In this document: positions 11,366 through 19,929 of the stretch, piece after piece
Numbering within the stretch: position 1 is the first letter of the stretch
How the letters are laid out: each line of letters opens with the position of its first letter
Source of the DNA: Lactiplantibacillus modestisalitolerans
Lineage (GTDB): Bacteria; Bacillota; Bacilli; Lactobacillales; Lactobacillaceae
Assembly: GCF_005405425.1 (NCBI RefSeq)
Contig: NZ_BJEA01000015.1
Coordinates: 26,063 to 90,062, forward strand
Length of the DNA stretch: 64,000 nt
Direction of reading: 5' to 3'
The notes under the pieces: model-generated
The model's input: the letters and a program-made list of their open reading frames with translations, nothing else
The model's database searches: none
Told to the model about the DNA's origin: nothing
Position numbers and translations under genes: made by a program

Positions 11366-12124
11366 TTAACGTGCAATTAGTTCACACCAAAAAGAAACGT
11401 TACTTAACAAGTATAGTGGCGCGGTTTCGGCCCGCATAATCCGGGGTCCTAATCCAACCGGAACAAAATCGGCAGTCGTCAACTGCGCCACCTCGGCTGC
11501 AGTTAAGCCCCCTTCCGGCCCAAATACCGCCAATAAGCGCTGGGGCGCGGTCATCCGTTTCAACGTTTGCACTAATTGACTACTTTCACCCTGCTTAGCG
11601 GACTCTTCCCAGGCCACAATGCCCTGATCATACGGCGTGTGCGCTAATAAAGCCGCTAAATTATCCTGATACGTGACGGTTGGAATCACCGTCCGGTGCG
11701 ACTGTTCGGCCGCACCGTGGGCAATTTTTGCCAACCGTTCGAGCTTACGCGCCCGCTTGGCCGGGGCCCACTTGGCGACCGCCCACTGACTATCAAAAAA
11801 AACAAACGCAGCCGCGCCCAGTTCAGTTCCACGCTGGACGATTTGCTCGGGTTTGTCCCCCTTTGACAACCCACACGCAATCGTTACGGGGAGCGGGAGT
11901 TCAACCGCGGGCGTCGTCACGGCTACCACCTTGGCAACCGCCTGCTGCCCGTCAGTTGACACTAGCGTCGCAACTAACACTTGCTGGGCGGACGTCACGA
12001 ACTCAGCCTGATCACCAGGCTGGGCTCGCATCACTTTGACCCAGTGTTTGACGTCCGGTCCACTGACGGTAAAAGTCGTACCAATCGTTGGCGCAACCGC
12101 GTGCGTCAAAAAATACCGTTGCAT
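11366..12124 (-). CDS. rsmE: 16S rRNA (uracil(1498)-N(3))-methyltransferase RsmE
   Basis: A 252-residue SPOUT-class methyltransferase that methylates U1498 of 16S rRNA in the assembled 30S subunit using S-adenosylmethionine. The N-terminal MQRYF followed by a PUA-like region (about 1-75) and the C-terminal knotted fold with GPEGGLTAAE (202-211) and RAETAP (231-236), which form the cofactor pocket, are the family signatures. Length is normal. The start has GTGAGG eight bases upstream. It lies 24 bp downstream of prmA, a common pairing in Firmicutes, and the transcript ends at composite element A. Confidence 0.95.
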   Translation of the reverse strand: MQRYFLTHAVAPTIGTTFTVSGPDVKHWVKVMRAQPGDQAEFVTSAQQVLVATLVSTDGQQAVAKVVAVTTPAVELPLPVTIACGLSKGDKPEQIVQRGTELGAAAFVFFDSQWAVAKWAPAKRARKLERLAKIAHGAAEQSHRTVIPTVTYQDNLAALLAHTPYDQGIVAWEESAKQGESSQLVQTLKRMTAPQRLLAVFGPEGGLTAAEVAQLTTADFVPVGLGPRIMRAETAPLYLLSNVSFWCELIAR

Positions 12125-12148
12125 GTTCTACCTCACTTATCCCTGTTT

Positions 12149-13099
12149 CTAATCTTCATCCGTTGGTAAATAGGCGACAATCGCGTGCCAGTCACCCATT
12201 TGCGTCTGTTGCTTAATTTGAAAACCGGCCGCGGTGATGGCGGTTAACACCTTTTCAAACTGATCATCAATAATCCCAGAAGTAATAAAGTAACCACCCC
12301 GCTTCAAGTTCGCCCGGGCCTGCGGAACCAACGGAATAATGATCTCCGCTAAAATATTAGCGACAATAATATCGGCTTGCGTTTGAATGCCCTTCAATAA
12401 GTCGTTAGCCGCGACCTTCACGTCTTTGGCCACCGGGTTTAAATCCAAATTAGTCTGCGCGGAACGCACCGCCACGTCATCTAAATCGTAAGCTTCAACG
12501 TCGCCAACGCCCATCGCTTTGGCAGCAATACTCAACACGCCGGAGCCAGTTCCCACGTCTAACAGGTGCTCGCCACCATTGATAACAGTCTCTAACGCCT
12601 GAATGCACAGCTTTGTCGTCGGGTGCGTCCCGGTTCCAAAGGCCATGCCGGGATCTAAGCGCAGAACTTGTTCCCCGGGCTGAGCGGCCTGATAATCTTC
12701 CCAACTCGGCACAATCGTGATGTAGCGGGTGACCCGCACCGGATGGTAATACTTCTTCCAAGCCGTTGCCCAATTTTCATCCGATAAAGCGGCCATGCTA
12801 ACTTCGTTGGGCGCTGGATCTAAGCCGTAATCCGCTAGCTTGGTGACCCGCTGCTTAATAGTCGGCAAAATTTCCGGCACAAACACCGTTTCGGGAAAGT
12901 AAGCCGAGATTTGTGCACCACTGGTCACGTGCGGAATCGTATCCAAATCGATAATTTCACCATACCGGTCCGGCTTCAAATTTAAGTAATCGAGCGCGTC
13001 GTCAATTTTGACCCCACTCGCGCCGGCCTCCATCAAGATGTTAGAAACGGCTTCGACCGCTTCATTGGAGGTGCTGACGGTTACTTCTGTCCATTTCAT
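12149..13099 (-). CDS. prmA: Ribosomal protein L11 methyltransferase PrmA
   Basis: A class I S-adenosylmethionine-dependent methyltransferase that trimethylates ribosomal protein L11. The N-terminal substrate-recognition domain (MKWTEVTV onward) is followed by the catalytic domain with the family motif [15 protein letters not shown] and the cofactor loop [15 protein letters not shown] chose ATG 13099, giving 316 residues, because homologues begin with MKWxE; a GTG at 13114 would add five residues. It is transcribed with rsmE. Homology makes the function secure; no sign of truncation. Confidence 0.94.
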   Translation of the reverse strand: MKWTEVTVSTSNEAVEAVSNILMEAGASGVKIDDALDYLNLKPDRYGEIIDLDTIPHVTSGAQISAYFPETVFVPEILPTIKQRVTKLADYGLDPAPNEVSMAALSDENWATAWKKYYHPVRVTRYITIVPSWEDYQAAQPGEQVLRLDPGMAFGTGTHPTTKLCIQALETVINGGEHLLDVGTGSGVLSIAAKAMGVGDVEAYDLDDVAVRSAQTNLDLNPVAKDVKVAANDLLKGIQTQADIIVANILAEIIIPLVPQARANLKRGGYFITSGIIDDQFEKVLTAITAAGFQIKQQTQMGDWHAIVAYLPTDED

Positions 13100-13219
13100 T
13101 TCATTAACCACCACGCTATCTTAATGATAACGCGTATCCTTTCTTCCATATTAAGACGTTGCACTAGCCCCGCCATCAATTAGATTCAATTATATAACAA
13201 ACCCATTTCGTTACACAAA

Positions 13220-13903
13220 TTAGCGCTCAGACGCAACCAGCCAGCCATGGTGCTGATGGTCAACTGTCCGGCGACTAATTTTTGAGACGTACGGGTTACC
13301 GGCCACGTAATAGCGCAGGGCAGCTTGGGTCCACGCCCCCTTATTAACAATGCCAATTCTAGACGTCGTCACAATTTGGGCTGGCTGCCGACTCGGTTGA
13401 ATGTCCAATGATAGGGCGCTTTCGTTCAGGGGGTGCCCGTTTAATTCTCGCGGCAGACCTAACGCTTGCATGAGCTTTCCGGGCCCGTTTGTCAAGTTAG
13501 CCCCTGTCTGGGCACGGTTTTGTTGCATTCGTTTCAGGCCCGCGACCGGTTCAACCGCGCGGATCAAAACGCACTCGGGCGTCCCCGCAGATTGCGTGAC
13601 AAGGTTCAAAAGCAGCCAAGCCCGCAACTGGTAAATATAAATCGTTCCCGCCGGCTGCCACAGCGCCCGGTTACGGGGCGTTTGGTGGTTTTGATACGCG
13701 TGCGCGCCAGCGTCTGGCGCGCCCAAATAGGCTTCCGTTTCGGTGATCAGGGCCGTTAGCTTTCCCGTCGGCGTTTGAAAGTGTAATTGGTGCCCTAACA
13801 GTGACCGGGCAATGGTTGGCGTGGGCCGGTCCGTTAAGAATGCGGTTATGGCTGAGTTGATAAAAAAGACCTCCCTTACTAAGCCTAGGATACCACCGTC
13901 CAA
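13220..13903 (-). CDS. mpg: 3-methyladenine DNA glycosylase (Mpg/AAG family)
   Basis: A base-excision repair enzyme that removes alkylated purines. Family motifs are present: ETEAYLGAPDAGAHA (with the catalytic Glu), RNRALWQPAGTIYIY, CVLIRAVEP and the NGPGKLMQALG loop. The start is odd. The only conventional start upstream of the fold is TTG 13903, inside the U tract of the preceding gene's terminator. A strong AAGGGAGG at 13868-13875 lies inside the reading frame, followed at ideal spacing by ATC, with no in-frame ATG, GTG or TTG before the conserved fold begins. The mature protein therefore probably starts near 13859 with a non-canonical codon. Confidence 0.88.
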   Translation of the reverse strand: MDGGILGLVREVFFINSAITAFLTDRPTPTIARSLLGHQLHFQTPTGKLTALITETEAYLGAPDAGAHAYQNHQTPRNRALWQPAGTIYIYQLRAWLLLNLVTQSAGTPECVLIRAVEPVAGLKRMQQNRAQTGANLTNGPGKLMQALGLPRELNGHPLNESALSLDIQPSRQPAQIVTTSRIGIVNKGAWTQAALRYYVAGNPYVSKISRRTVDHQHHGWLVASER

Positions 13904-13933
13904 AGAAAAAGAACCAGCAAGTGCCGGTTCTTT
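13903..13933 (-). terminator. Intrinsic terminator of the Mur/CapA fusion gene
   Basis: Minus-strand AAAGAACCGGC / GCTGGTTCTTT stem (one G-U pair) with a T-rich tail immediately after the fusion gene's stop codon. Confidence 0.85.
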
Positions 13934-13941
13934 GCTAACTT

Positions 13942-16900
13942 CTAAAAGGGAATCACCACTGCGTTGACCTGGTTCTCCAGCTGAGTGGTCTTAAACCGCG
14001 GCCCGTTTAACTGCCGAATTTGATCAAAATCGGTCGCATTCACGAAATCAGGTTGCCAAAACGTGGTTTGGTTATCCGCATAAATTGGACACCAATAGAG
14101 CTCGCGCTTAGCCAGGTCGAGCCGCACGACCGCGGCGTACGGGGGAACCCCGCGCTTCTTGAACTCCCCGTTATTATTGAAAACGCCATTACCAATACTA
14201 TAGAGCACCGGGGTGCGGCCGACGTATTCAATCGGTTGGAGGCGGTGTGGGCCGTGTCCAATGATCAAGTCGGCTCCGGCTAACACTAGCCGCTCGGCGG
14301 TCTGCCGTTGGGCGGGTTTGATTTCACCATAATCCGTCCCCCAGTGCGCGTTAACGATGACCGTCGCCTCCGGATGGGCCGCCTTATAAGTTCGAATATC
14401 TTCAGCTAATAACCCATCCAAACAGTTGACACCGGCGTAGTTCGCCCGGGCATAAAAATCAAACCGGTTTTCCGCCTGTTGCCGGTACCAATAGCCGTTC
14501 AATAACGCGATTGTTTGCCCTTCAAACTGCAACTCGATGATCTTACGACTCGCCAGCCGGTCAACGCCCGCTCCCAGGGTGGCCATATTCGCTCGTTTAA
14601 ACGCTGCCAGGGTCGCAGTAAGCGCTTCGGGACCGTAATCGTTCGCGTGGTTATTACCAAGGAGTGCTAAATTAAAGCCGACCGTTTGCAGTGCCTTGAG
14701 CGTTGGCGCGGCGTCCGCGTCCAAAACGAACGGTTTAAGCCCGTCTAACGGACTAGCCCCCTGAGCAAAGACCGCTTCAAAATTAAAAATATTATAGGCG
14801 CCCTCGGCAAAAAACGGCCGTAACTTTGCAAAGGAGTGGTCGTAGCCAAATTTCTGTAACCCATCCACGCGGTGCTGGCGTTGGCGCCGACGCGTGTAAT
14901 CCTCTCCAAAATAGGTATCCGCTAAGATATTCAAGCGTGGTTGCGTTAGAGTTACCGTTTCAACTGGTGCTTGAGGTCTAACCGCCCCCGGTGCGGCCGT
15001 AACTAGCTCAGCCATGTAAGCATCGGCCGTGGCTGCGTGGGGACTATTAAGAAAGGCCACCGCGTGCTTGCCGCGTTGATCCCGTGTGAAATACAACCCA
15101 TTTTGCTCCTGCCAGTCCGTAAACAGAACCCCACTCACCTGACCGTGCTTCGCGAGTTGGGCACGTTTTTGGTACAACCGGCCCTTAAAGACTCGTTCCT
15201 GGATACTAAGTAAACTAAACACTTCATCTGGTAGTTGGCAATACGCCGCCCCAATCTTTTCTAAATCCGCTAAGGTCGTTTTTTGCGGCAACTTTGCAGG
15301 CCGCCCCGTTACGTTCGTCGTGCTGGCCGGATTTAGGTCTAGCGCGCTTGCTAGTTGGCGCACACCGTGAAAGGCCTGTCGATTACTGCCAAACAAAAAT
15401 TCAGCTAGATTCATAACAACGTCCGGCGCCGAAGCCACCATGGCTAACGTCACTAGGTCGTACACCGAATGGCGATCCCCCACCGTCAGCCCAACTTTAT
15501 TGATACTCCGGTCCTTGGCTAAGTCGGTGGTAATGCTAACCGGATCCGTTAAGTTCAGTTTGCCGTAAACGACCCGTCGAAGTACCTCTAAAATCACCAG
15601 CAGACGACCGACACCGTTACGGGCAAACGCCGTTTGGTCCGGCTTAGCGGTCGTCATGGCAAAGCTGCTGGCCGTGCTCGCCTGGTAATCCAAGTGCTGA
15701 CGTAACGTCTGACCAATCTGGTCAATGGTACTGGCCCGGCTGTCCGCCTTAATAAAGATTACGAGTTCCTGCTGGGGTTCGGCCGCAATCGCCCGCAAAA
15801 CCTGGCGTGGGGTCGTATAGTAACCGCCAAAGGAGCCTTGATCAGCGGCTGGAATCACCCAGTCCATCTCCGGCCCGTAAAGATAGAAGTGATCAAATTG
15901 CGCCTCGTTTAGTCGCTGAACCACTTCTAAGTGGGTTTGGTACGAAAACCCCCGTAAATCCCGGACCCGCCCCTCGATAAAAATTTTACGTTGATTAGGT
16001 TTGGTGGGATACGCGACCGCAAAATCAATAAAATTTTTAATCGACAATAATTCAGCATTATGGGTATCATCAATGACCGTGATGGTCCGATTATTAGCCA
16101 CAAACTGGCTCACTTTATGGGTGGTCGTTTGGGCACAAAGCTCACCAAACGCAGTCATCATAGCCGGCGTGGCCGTTCCGCCCATCAAGTCAAAGGCGGC
16201 CAAGGCGGCCACCATATCACTAATCGTGCCGTGATCCAAGCCGGTGGCGTTGACCGTTGCAATCGTCCGGCTAGCCCGCGTGACCCGCAACTGCCCGTCC
16301 GCGGTGATGGTACCGTAATAATCATTGTCCGGGGTCAGCCCGTACGTGAGCAGGTTAGTGGTAAACCGCCGGGCAAAGGCTTGCGTTTCCGCCAGGTTTT
16401 GGATTTCGCCGTTAATTAAGAAGTGCCCGTCTGGTTTTAAGTTAACGGCAATCCGGGTTTTAACGTCCGCGGTTTTACTGGCGCTCCAGCCCTTTTGCCC
16501 GGCATCTACTTGGGTCAAAACGGCTAAATCTAAAGTCAGTAAGGCCGCCACGCCACCCGTTTCGTGGTTAGCCTCCCGGTACCCCAGTGCGATACCCGCA
16601 ATTTCAAACACGTTAAACGCACCCTGACCGTGATTCAGGGCCTGGATTTTAACGCTCGTTCGTGAATTATGGTTACCAACCGAACTACTCGTGGAACCAA
16701 GGTAACCGAGTAGCGCCGCGATAAACGTTTTGGTAGTACTCTTACCAACCGACCCCGTGACGGCAATGCTTTTACCCGTATAATCCGCGGCCGTGGCTAC
16801 CACTAACTTTTGCAGTGCTTCGTAGGCGTTCGAGACCAACAGTTGCGGCACGGGTGAATCTGGAACCGGTCGTTCCACGATGGCCATTTTCAGGTGACGT

Positions 16901-17142
16901 TGCTGCGTCCGGACCGCCGCGTGGTTATCTTTAAACGTGTTGGCGTAAACACCGGTATTCCCGGTGCCCTTTTGCCAGTGGTCTAGCGACATCGCAAATA
17001 ACAAATTTACCGGCCCAATTCCTTTTTGGAGTTCGCCGGTATACAACGCGAAGTGTAGAACTGGATCGGAAACGTTGGCCGGTTCAACGACCCACGTCCC
17101 ACCCACGATTTCGGCAATGGTTTGCATCTTTAATGGTGTCAT
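13942..17142 (-). CDS. Three-part fusion: Mur ligase-like, degenerate PBP-like, CapA-like phosphoesterase
   Basis: A 1,066-residue protein with GAGGGGG eight bases before ATG 17142. Residues about 1-110 resemble the Mur N-terminal domain. Residues 115-485 are a Mur ligase/CapB-type ATPase with P-loop GSVGKST at 130-136 and DDTHNA at 358-363, matching the D-x-YNANP motif of MurF. Residues 495-715 look like a D-Ala-D-Ala carboxypeptidase fold (SINKVGLTVGDRHSVYDLV) but the SxxK nucleophile is replaced by a sequence around NGVGRLL, so it is probably non-catalytic. Residues 735-1050 match CapA/PgsA metallophosphatases: NFEAVF, GNNHANDYG, NAHWGTDY and GHGPHRLQPIE. No signal peptide or membrane segment is visible, so a cytosolic role in making or editing a gamma-glutamyl or peptidoglycan-type amide polymer is plausible. 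Substrate unknown. Confidence 0.8.
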   Translation of the reverse strand: MTPLKMQTIAEIVGGTWVVEPANVSDPVLHFALYTGELQKGIGPVNLLFAMSLDHWQKGTGNTGVYANTFKDNHAAVRTQQRHLKMAIVERPVPDSPVPQLLVSNAYEALQKLVVATAADYTGKSIAVTGSVGKSTTKTFIAALLGYLGSTSSSVGNHNSRTSVKIQALNHGQGAFNVFEIAGIALGYREANHETGGVAALLTLDLAVLTQVDAGQKGWSASKTADVKTRIAVNLKPDGHFLINGEIQNLAETQAFARRFTTNLLTYGLTPDNDYYGTITADGQLRVTRASRTIATVNATGLDHGTISDMVAALAAFDLMGGTATPAMMTAFGELCAQTTTHKVSQFVANNRTITVIDDTHNAELLSIKNFIDFAVAYPTKPNQRKIFIEGRVRDLRGFSYQTHLEVVQRLNEAQFDHFYLYGPEMDWVIPAADQGSFGGYYTTPRQVLRAIAAEPQQELVIFIKADSRASTIDQIGQTLRQHLDYQASTASSFAMTTAKPDQTAFARNGVGRLLVILEVLRRVVYGKLNLTDPVSITTDLAKDRSINKVGLTVGDRHSVYDLVTLAMVASAPDVVMNLAEFLFGSNRQAFHGVRQLASALDLNPASTTNVTGRPAKLPQKTTLADLEKIGAAYCQLPDEVFSLLSIQERVFKGRLYQKRAQLAKHGQVSGVLFTDWQEQNGLYFTRDQRGKHAVAFLNSPHAATADAYMAELVTAAPGAVRPQAPVETVTLTQPRLNILADTYFGEDYTRRRQRQHRVDGLQKFGYDHSFAKLRPFFAEGAYNIFNFEAVFAQGASPLDGLKPFVLDADAAPTLKALQTVGFNLALLGNNHANDYGPEALTATLAAFKRANMATLGAGVDRLASRKIIELQFEGQTIALLNGYWYRQQAENRFDFYARANYAGVNCLDGLLAEDIRTYKAAHPEATVIVNAHWGTDYGEIKPAQRQTAERLVLAGADLIIGHGPHRLQPIEYVGRTPVLYSIGNGVFNNNGEFKKRGVPPYAAVVRLDLAKRELYWCPIYADNQTTFWQPDFVNATDFDQIRQLNGPRFKTTQLENQVNAVVIPF

Positions 17143-17298
17143 TCATTTTTCCCCCTCAACGCAGTCATCCGGCCATTAATGACCGCAAGCGGTTTCAACC
17201 GCACCTAGACGACCCGCTTTCTTGTTAATTAACAGTATATTCAAGTTCGTTCAGGGGGACAATTATTCACGCTTTTAATCGCTTGAAAATTGCGTAGC

Positions 17299-17333
17299 AA
17301 AAAAGAGCGCCTACTCTTCTTCGGACGCTCTTT
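17299..17333 (-). terminator. Terminator overlapping the end of the 96-residue gene
   Basis: Minus-strand AAGAGCG / CGCTCTT stem followed by six T residues; the 5' arm lies inside the last codons. Confidence 0.75.
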
Positions 17334-17601
17334 TCGCTAAGTGTTTATTCAAATACTTGACCAAATCCGCTTCGTGCTTAAAAATTCGTGGGTGCTTCTG
17401 CTTATGCAAGCGCACCGCAATCTCATTGATTTTAACGCGACCTGTCCAAGTATGACTATACTTCACGACCACGCGATTATTTCGATGGTCCTTACCGAAT
17501 TTCAACACGTAAACGCTATCGGGCACCATCAGCGGTCGAATATATCGCTTATCATAATCGTAATGAATCGATCGCAGAAACTGTTTCGTGCGTTTTAACA
17601 T
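17311..17601 (-). CDS. Conserved-looking small basic protein, unknown
   Basis: A 96-residue, strongly basic protein rich in Lys, Arg, His and Tyr, with AGGAGAG twelve bases upstream of ATG 17601 and its own promoter and terminator, so it looks like a genuine monocistronic gene. The centre (VYVLKFGKDHRNNRVVVKYSHTW) is predicted beta-rich and the C-terminus (HPRIFKHEADLVKYLNKHLAKRAS) helical. There is no membrane segment or signal peptide. The charge suggests nucleic-acid or polyanion binding, but I do not recognise the family. Confidence 0.7.
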   Translation of the reverse strand: MLKRTKQFLRSIHYDYDKRYIRPLMVPDSVYVLKFGKDHRNNRVVVKYSHTWTGRVKINEIAVRLHKQKHPRIFKHEADLVKYLNKHLAKRASEEE

Positions 17602-17674
17602 GCCGTTTATCTCTCCTTCACAACGTGAAATTGATTAAATTATAATAATTGCAATTAATTCATATCTGCAAAAT

Positions 17675-17683
17675 ATTATAACA
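17675..17683 (-). promoter_or_regulatory. Extended -10 promoter of the 96-residue gene
   Basis: Minus-strand TGTTATAAT (TGn plus a perfect TATAAT) about 75 bp upstream of the start codon; the -35 box is weak. Confidence 0.6.
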
Positions 17684-17786
17684 GATTTTAAACAGTTATT
17701 GTATCAATTTACCGCCGGTCTTTCAAGAAACCGGCTTAAAGATTATAATTTGACTAAGCCGGCGCTAAATCGCACCGAATTTAGAC

Positions 17787-17800
17787 AGTTATGGTAAACT
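17787..17800 (+). promoter_or_regulatory. Extended -10 promoter of the 17841 gene
   Basis: TGGTAAACT ends at 17800, forty bases before the GTG start. The -35 box is poor. Confidence 0.45.
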
Positions 17801-17840
17801 AAATGGCGATTAATGACGCGGATACTTAGGGGGAAAAACA

Positions 17841-18131
17841 GTGATTTTAGTTGAAAAGATCTACCGGCGCGGGCACCAAGCGCCAACCACGGTTGACGAG
17901 ATTGAAAAGTTCCAAACGAGCGACGGCTACGTTAGTCCCAACCACGTCCTAGCCCGGGCGATTGGCGCCGACCACGAGAATTGCTTTTATAAAAATCAAG
18001 ATGGCAAACGTAAAAAAGTCGTTGCCAATAAGGATTCAACGGGAACTTGGCGCTTACAAACAATTGGCAATACCGATCCCGAAAATGACGGCCTCCTCCA
18101 ACTACCCCGCATGGAAAATAGTTGGGGTTAG
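17841..18131 (+). CDS. Small protein, possibly DUF3892
   Basis: A 96-residue soluble protein starting at GTG 17841 with AGGGGGA nine bases upstream. It opens with a beta-strand-like VEKIYRR, then a short helical TVDEIEKF segment, SDGYVSPNHVLARAIGA, and basic turns. Size and layout recall the DUF3892 family of small Firmicute proteins, but I cannot confirm that without a profile search. It is transcribed alone and divergently from the gene at 17311-17601, with an intrinsic terminator downstream at 18257-18289. Confidence 0.6.
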   Translation: MILVEKIYRRGHQAPTTVDEIEKFQTSDGYVSPNHVLARAIGADHENCFYKNQDGKRKKVVANKDSTGTWRLQTIGNTDPENDGLLQLPRMENSWG

Positions 18132-18256
18132 CACTGAGGGCTAGCCCGTACAATTAATTAGTTGCTAGTACCAAGCGCACGTGCCAAATACTAGCTAGTG
18201 TCCGGTTTTACGCCGTGCTCATCCTGTGCGATAATGGGGCTGGGAGGGCGACACAC

Positions 18257-18289
18257 AAGCGGCTGGGATCAAATCACAGCCGCTTTTTT
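18257..18289 (+). terminator. Intrinsic terminator downstream of the 17841 gene
   Basis: AAGCGGCTG / CAGCCGCTT, a 9-bp perfect stem with an 11-nt loop, followed by six T residues in the plus direction. Confidence 0.88.
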
Positions 18290-18303
18290 GGTTACAGCCA
18301 CTA

Positions 18304-18482
18304 TTGACGAACCGAGCACTCACATTTAAATGCCACTCTTTTTGAAAAAAAGGCGCGCAAAAAAAGGAAGCTTCCTTGTTTTAGCGAACTTACTAGTACT
18401 GGCCCCCGCGGGTCAGCAAATCCGGTTTTGAAACCAAATCCCTGAATGACCACGCGGCGTTGTCCAAGCGCCGCGTTTTTTT
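18304..18482 (+). ncRNA. Candidate small RNA transcription unit
   Basis: A possible promoter (TTGACG at 18304-18309, 16 nt, TTAAAT at 18326-18331) is followed by about 145 nt with no credible reading frame. That stretch holds a run of hairpins: GGAAGCTTCC (self-complementary), TGGCCC/GGGTCA, GGTTT/AAACC, and finally CGCGGCG/CGCCGCG (18453-18475) with seven T residues. Promoter, ordered stems and a strong terminator without a gene are the layout of a trans-acting sRNA. I see no match to 6S, SRP, tmRNA or T-box motifs. Confidence 0.45.
18453..18482 (+). terminator. Intrinsic terminator (candidate sRNA)
   Basis: CGCGGCG / CGCCGCG stem with a 9-nt loop and a TTTTTTT tail. Confidence 0.85.
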
Positions 18483-18572
18483 GCGTTAGTGAGCTTCCAT
18501 CCCCGCTCAACTTGAAATTTCTAATTGCTTTTAATCGTAAAAACTAATACTCTAGTAATGAACCTAACAATC

Positions 18573-18616
18573 AGTGCTTAGCCAACTCGGGGGTTGGCGG
18601 TTATGAGCACTTTTTG
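18573..18616 (+). terminator. Terminator-like hairpin in the leader of the nuclease lipoprotein
   Basis: An outer stem AGTGCT (18573-18578) / AGCACT (18606-18611) encloses GCCAAC / GTTGGC and ends in five T residues, 15 bp before the Shine-Dalgarno of the lipoprotein gene. It either closes an upstream transcript or attenuates this gene. No alternative antiterminator fold was obvious. Confidence 0.5.
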
Positions 18617-18643
18617 CGGAAAAGTACACTGGAGGAATCAACG

Positions 18644-19831
18644 ATGAAAAAACCAATGCTGGCGGGCCTCACACTCATCCTCAGTTTAACGCTGAGTGCC
18701 TGTGGTCAGTCCAACGAAACAACCAAATCAAGTTCAACAACCGACGAAGAAACGAGCGCAGTTAGCACGGCTAAGTCCACTAAGGCGAGCTCGCAGAAAA
18801 CTTCAAGTTCGGCCAGCCAATCTTCGACTAGTCAGGCTAGCGCCTCCTCAGCCGCTGCGCCTAAGGTCACGAGTAGCCAAACCGAACTACTAACCAAATT
18901 AGTTTCATTAACCAATAACTCGTCCGCTGGTCCTACGGGTAATTATTACTGGCAAAACGGCTACGCTAAGTTTACCGGGGCCACCCTGCACGCTGGTCAA
19001 TACCGGTTTACCGCCGATAAGCAGGGCCGCCCGGCTACGGCCAAGGCCATGTTAACGTACGGCCAATACGAGGCCTCCCGCGGCAGTCGCCAAGGAACGC
19101 CCATCACGCCAGATAGCTGGCCAGCTAAAAATCCAATCGTTGCAATTAGTTACGGCTATACCGGCCGCACCTACCACGGTTATTTATACAATAAGAGTCA
19201 TTCAATCGCTGATAGCTTGCTCGGAAAAGCTTCCTACGAATCCACCAACAATTTTACGACCGGTACCCGGCCCCAAAACGTTGGTGCTGACCAAAATGGG
19301 GGGATGCGTTACGCGGAAAGCCAAGTTGAGCGCTACTGGCAAAACCACCCTAAAACGGACGCCGTCGTTACTTACCAAACAACCCCGCTCTATCACGGTG
19401 ACGAAACGGTACCCCGCGGATCGGTGGTTGACTTTCAATCGTCGGACCATACGTTAGATATGGAAGTGGTCGTGGTTAATTCGGCTGAAGGATTCAAAAT
19501 TAACTACGATAACGCCACGAACACTAAGACGAGTAACGGCGTTGCTGCAAGTGACGAACGTTCATCGTCCGCTTCGAGTGCGACGAGCCAAGCTGCAAGT
19601 AGTAGCCAAGCGCCTAGTCAGGCGCAAAGTAGCACGGAAACGCAAGCTGGCGACCTTCAAACGGATGGTAAGTGGACGCTCGCCCCGGCTGGTAAGGTCT
19701 TCGTCTCAGACAGCGACCGCTACTACACCCGGGTCACTAACCCGCAAAATTACGCGCTAAAAACGCAGGCCCAAGCCGAACAGGACGGCGCTACTCGGGC
19801 GAAGCGCGGCAACGGATACGCGCAACCTTAA
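18644..19831 (+). CDS. Secreted lipoprotein DNA/RNA non-specific endonuclease (EndA/NucA-like)
   Basis: A 395-residue protein. I chose ATG 18644 because GGAGG lies at 18631-18635 and the lipoprotein signal peptide begins there (MKKPMLAGL, lipobox LSAC), ahead of a Ser/Thr-rich linker of about 70 residues. The central domain (about 85-290 of the mature form) carries beta-beta-alpha-metal nuclease features: YNKSHSIADSLLG, with the candidate general-base His; NNFTTGTRPQNVG; a metal-ligand region GGMRYAESQVERYW; and TYQTTPLYHGDETVPRG. The family usually has DRGH or DRSH; here it is NKSH. A second Ser/Ala/Gln-rich linker precedes a short C-terminal domain (FVSDSDRYYTRVTNPQNY). It probably degrades extracellular DNA at the membrane surface, for nutrition or competence. 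It is plus strand, alone, with its own terminator. Confidence 0.85.
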   Translation: MKKPMLAGLTLILSLTLSACGQSNETTKSSSTTDEETSAVSTAKSTKASSQKTSSSASQSSTSQASASSAAAPKVTSSQTELLTKLVSLTNNSSAGPTGNYYWQNGYAKFTGATLHAGQYRFTADKQGRPATAKAMLTYGQYEASRGSRQGTPITPDSWPAKNPIVAISYGYTGRTYHGYLYNKSHSIADSLLGKASYESTNNFTTGTRPQNVGADQNGGMRYAESQVERYWQNHPKTDAVVTYQTTPLYHGDETVPRGSVVDFQSSDHTLDMEVVVVNSAEGFKINYDNATNTKTSNGVAASDERSSSASSATSQAASSSQAPSQAQSSTETQAGDLQTDGKWTLAPAGKVFVSDSDRYYTRVTNPQNYALKTQAQAEQDGATRAKRGNGYAQP

Positions 19832-19886
19832 CGCTCAAAATGGGCTAACGGTACTAAGCATTTGGCTCACATATCAAGATAATTAG

Positions 19887-19925
19887 AAGATCCAGACCGC
19901 AGAGTAATGACGGGCTGGATCTTTT
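19887..19925 (+). terminator. Intrinsic terminator of the nuclease gene
   Basis: AAGATCCAG / CTGGATCTT, a 9-bp perfect stem with a 19-nt loop and four T residues, 55 bp after the stop codon. Confidence 0.85.
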
Positions 19926-19929
19926 GGGC

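Noticed and set aside
18301..18510. 69-codon minus-strand frame
   Set aside because: Antisense to the candidate sRNA and terminator, no Shine-Dalgarno, composition unlike neighbours.
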